This document shows, in pieces, positions 6,610 to 6,965 of a DNA stretch of 6,965 nt. The notes under the pieces are model-generated. The model saw only the letters and a list, made by a program, of their open reading frames with translations. It had not been told where the DNA came from and did no database searches. How positions within the stretch are numbered: position 1 is the stretch's first letter; every line of letters starts with the position of its first letter. Made by a program: the position numbers and the translations under genes. Source of the stretch: Pelotomaculum_B sp964543575 (GTDB taxonomy: Bacteria > Bacillota > Desulfotomaculia > Desulfotomaculales > Pelotomaculaceae); contig CAZIYV010000155.1 in NCBI GenBank assembly GCA_964543575.1, forward strand, positions 1 to 6,965. Reading direction: 5' to 3'.

Positions 6610-6965
6610 TTATTTAAGATAAATATCTAAAATCTTCTGCGCTGATTTACAAATCTCTTCCCTAAGCCAGTCCGGTTCAAGCACTTCGACCATATCGCCC
6701 CATTGCATGATCCATGTCCTCATCTCAGCAATTCCGCAAGCCTCAAACGAGATTACTATTGAGCCATCTTCGAGTTCTCCTTCGATTTTCTGAGATTGAT
6801 GGTAAATCAGGTTTTTAACCCTGTGAGCAACTTCAGGGGCAAATTTTAATCTCACTTTACAGGCACAGCCGTCATTTATTACACCCCAGCTGTCAGCCAT
6901 GTACTCCGTTAAGGAAAAATCAGCGGGATACTCAAAAAGTTCTGAAGTGTAAGAGATCAAGTCAG
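6610..6965 (-). CDS. WYL-domain transcriptional regulator, C-terminal part (cut by window edge)
   Basis: This is the C-terminal 118 or so residues of a YafY/DeoR-like regulator, read leftwards and still open at the right edge. The TTG near 6960 is not a credible start, because the frame continues upstream and the text begins in mid-domain. Recognisable features are the stretch ELFEYPADFSLTEYMADSWG that follows the WYL fold in this family, and a WCX C-terminal domain: VRLKFAPEVAHRVK, then YHQSQKIEGELEDGSIVISF, then MRTWIMQWGDMVEVLEPDWLREEI. The N-terminal winged helix and the W-Y-L residues lie outside the window. Full proteins are about 310-330 residues. Such regulators bind nucleic-acid or nucleotide ligands and often control repair, stress or defence genes; the target here is unknown. 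It runs towards hepT with about 78 bases between the stop codons. Confidence 0.82.
   Translation of the reverse strand, partial: DLISYTSELFEYPADFSLTEYMADSWGVINDGCACKVRLKFAPEVAHRVKNLIYHQSQKIEGELEDGSIVISFEACGIAEMRTWIMQWGDMVEVLEPDWLREEICKSAQKILDIYLK

Noticed and set aside
6611..6625. TATTTA-AGA-TAAATA inverted repeat as a terminator between hepT and the WYL gene
   Set aside because: It is a short, all A/T stem with a three-base loop inside the last codons and stop of the WYL gene, with no GC-rich stem.
1..6965. CRISPR arrays, tRNA or rRNA genes, insertion sequences
   Set aside because: No regularly spaced repeats, no cloverleaf-like segments and no transposase-like protein were seen on either strand.

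Overview
The window looks like chromosomal DNA of a Gram-positive, low-to-mid GC anaerobe, most likely a Clostridia/Peptococcaceae-type Firmicute. This is an inference from the AddAB-type (not RecBCD) repair nuclease, the strong AGGAGG-like ribosome binding sites, and my memory of similar AddB-like proteins in Pelotomaculum/Desulfotomaculum relatives. The species cannot be named from the sequence alone.

Layout. Positions 1-230 hold no gene I recognise, only an 18-base palindrome, a small hairpin, and the ribosome binding site of the next gene. Positions 231-3348 encode an AddB-like PD-(D/E)XK nuclease. Its reading frame is broken by a one-base shift, most simply an extra C in a run of six C at 913-918. 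Positions 3341-5737 encode an AddA-like helicase-nuclease, overlapping the addB end by 8 bases. It reads through without a stop, but the part that should carry helicase motifs II, III and IV is missing: motif Ic is followed within about 110 residues by the region upstream of motif V. A short intergenic stretch (5738-5902) holds an 18-codon ORF with its own ribosome binding site, an imperfect hairpin and a good candidate promoter. Positions 5903-6531 encode a compact MntA-HepT toxin-antitoxin pair. From 6610 to the right edge, on the minus strand, is the C-terminal part of a WYL-family transcriptional regulator.

How the genes fit together. AddA and AddB normally form one heterodimeric enzyme that resects double-strand breaks for RecA-dependent repair. 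Here both nuclease active sites and the AddB iron-sulfur cysteines are intact, but AddB is frameshifted and AddA has lost its ATPase Walker B region. Either the operon is decaying, or the assembly or isolate carries errors, or (least likely) it has become a motor-less nuclease. The MntA-HepT pair is visibly more AT-rich than addAB and has its own promoter, as expected for a mobile toxin-antitoxin module inserted next to the repair operon. No CRISPR array, insertion sequence, rRNA or tRNA was seen, and no clearly new system.
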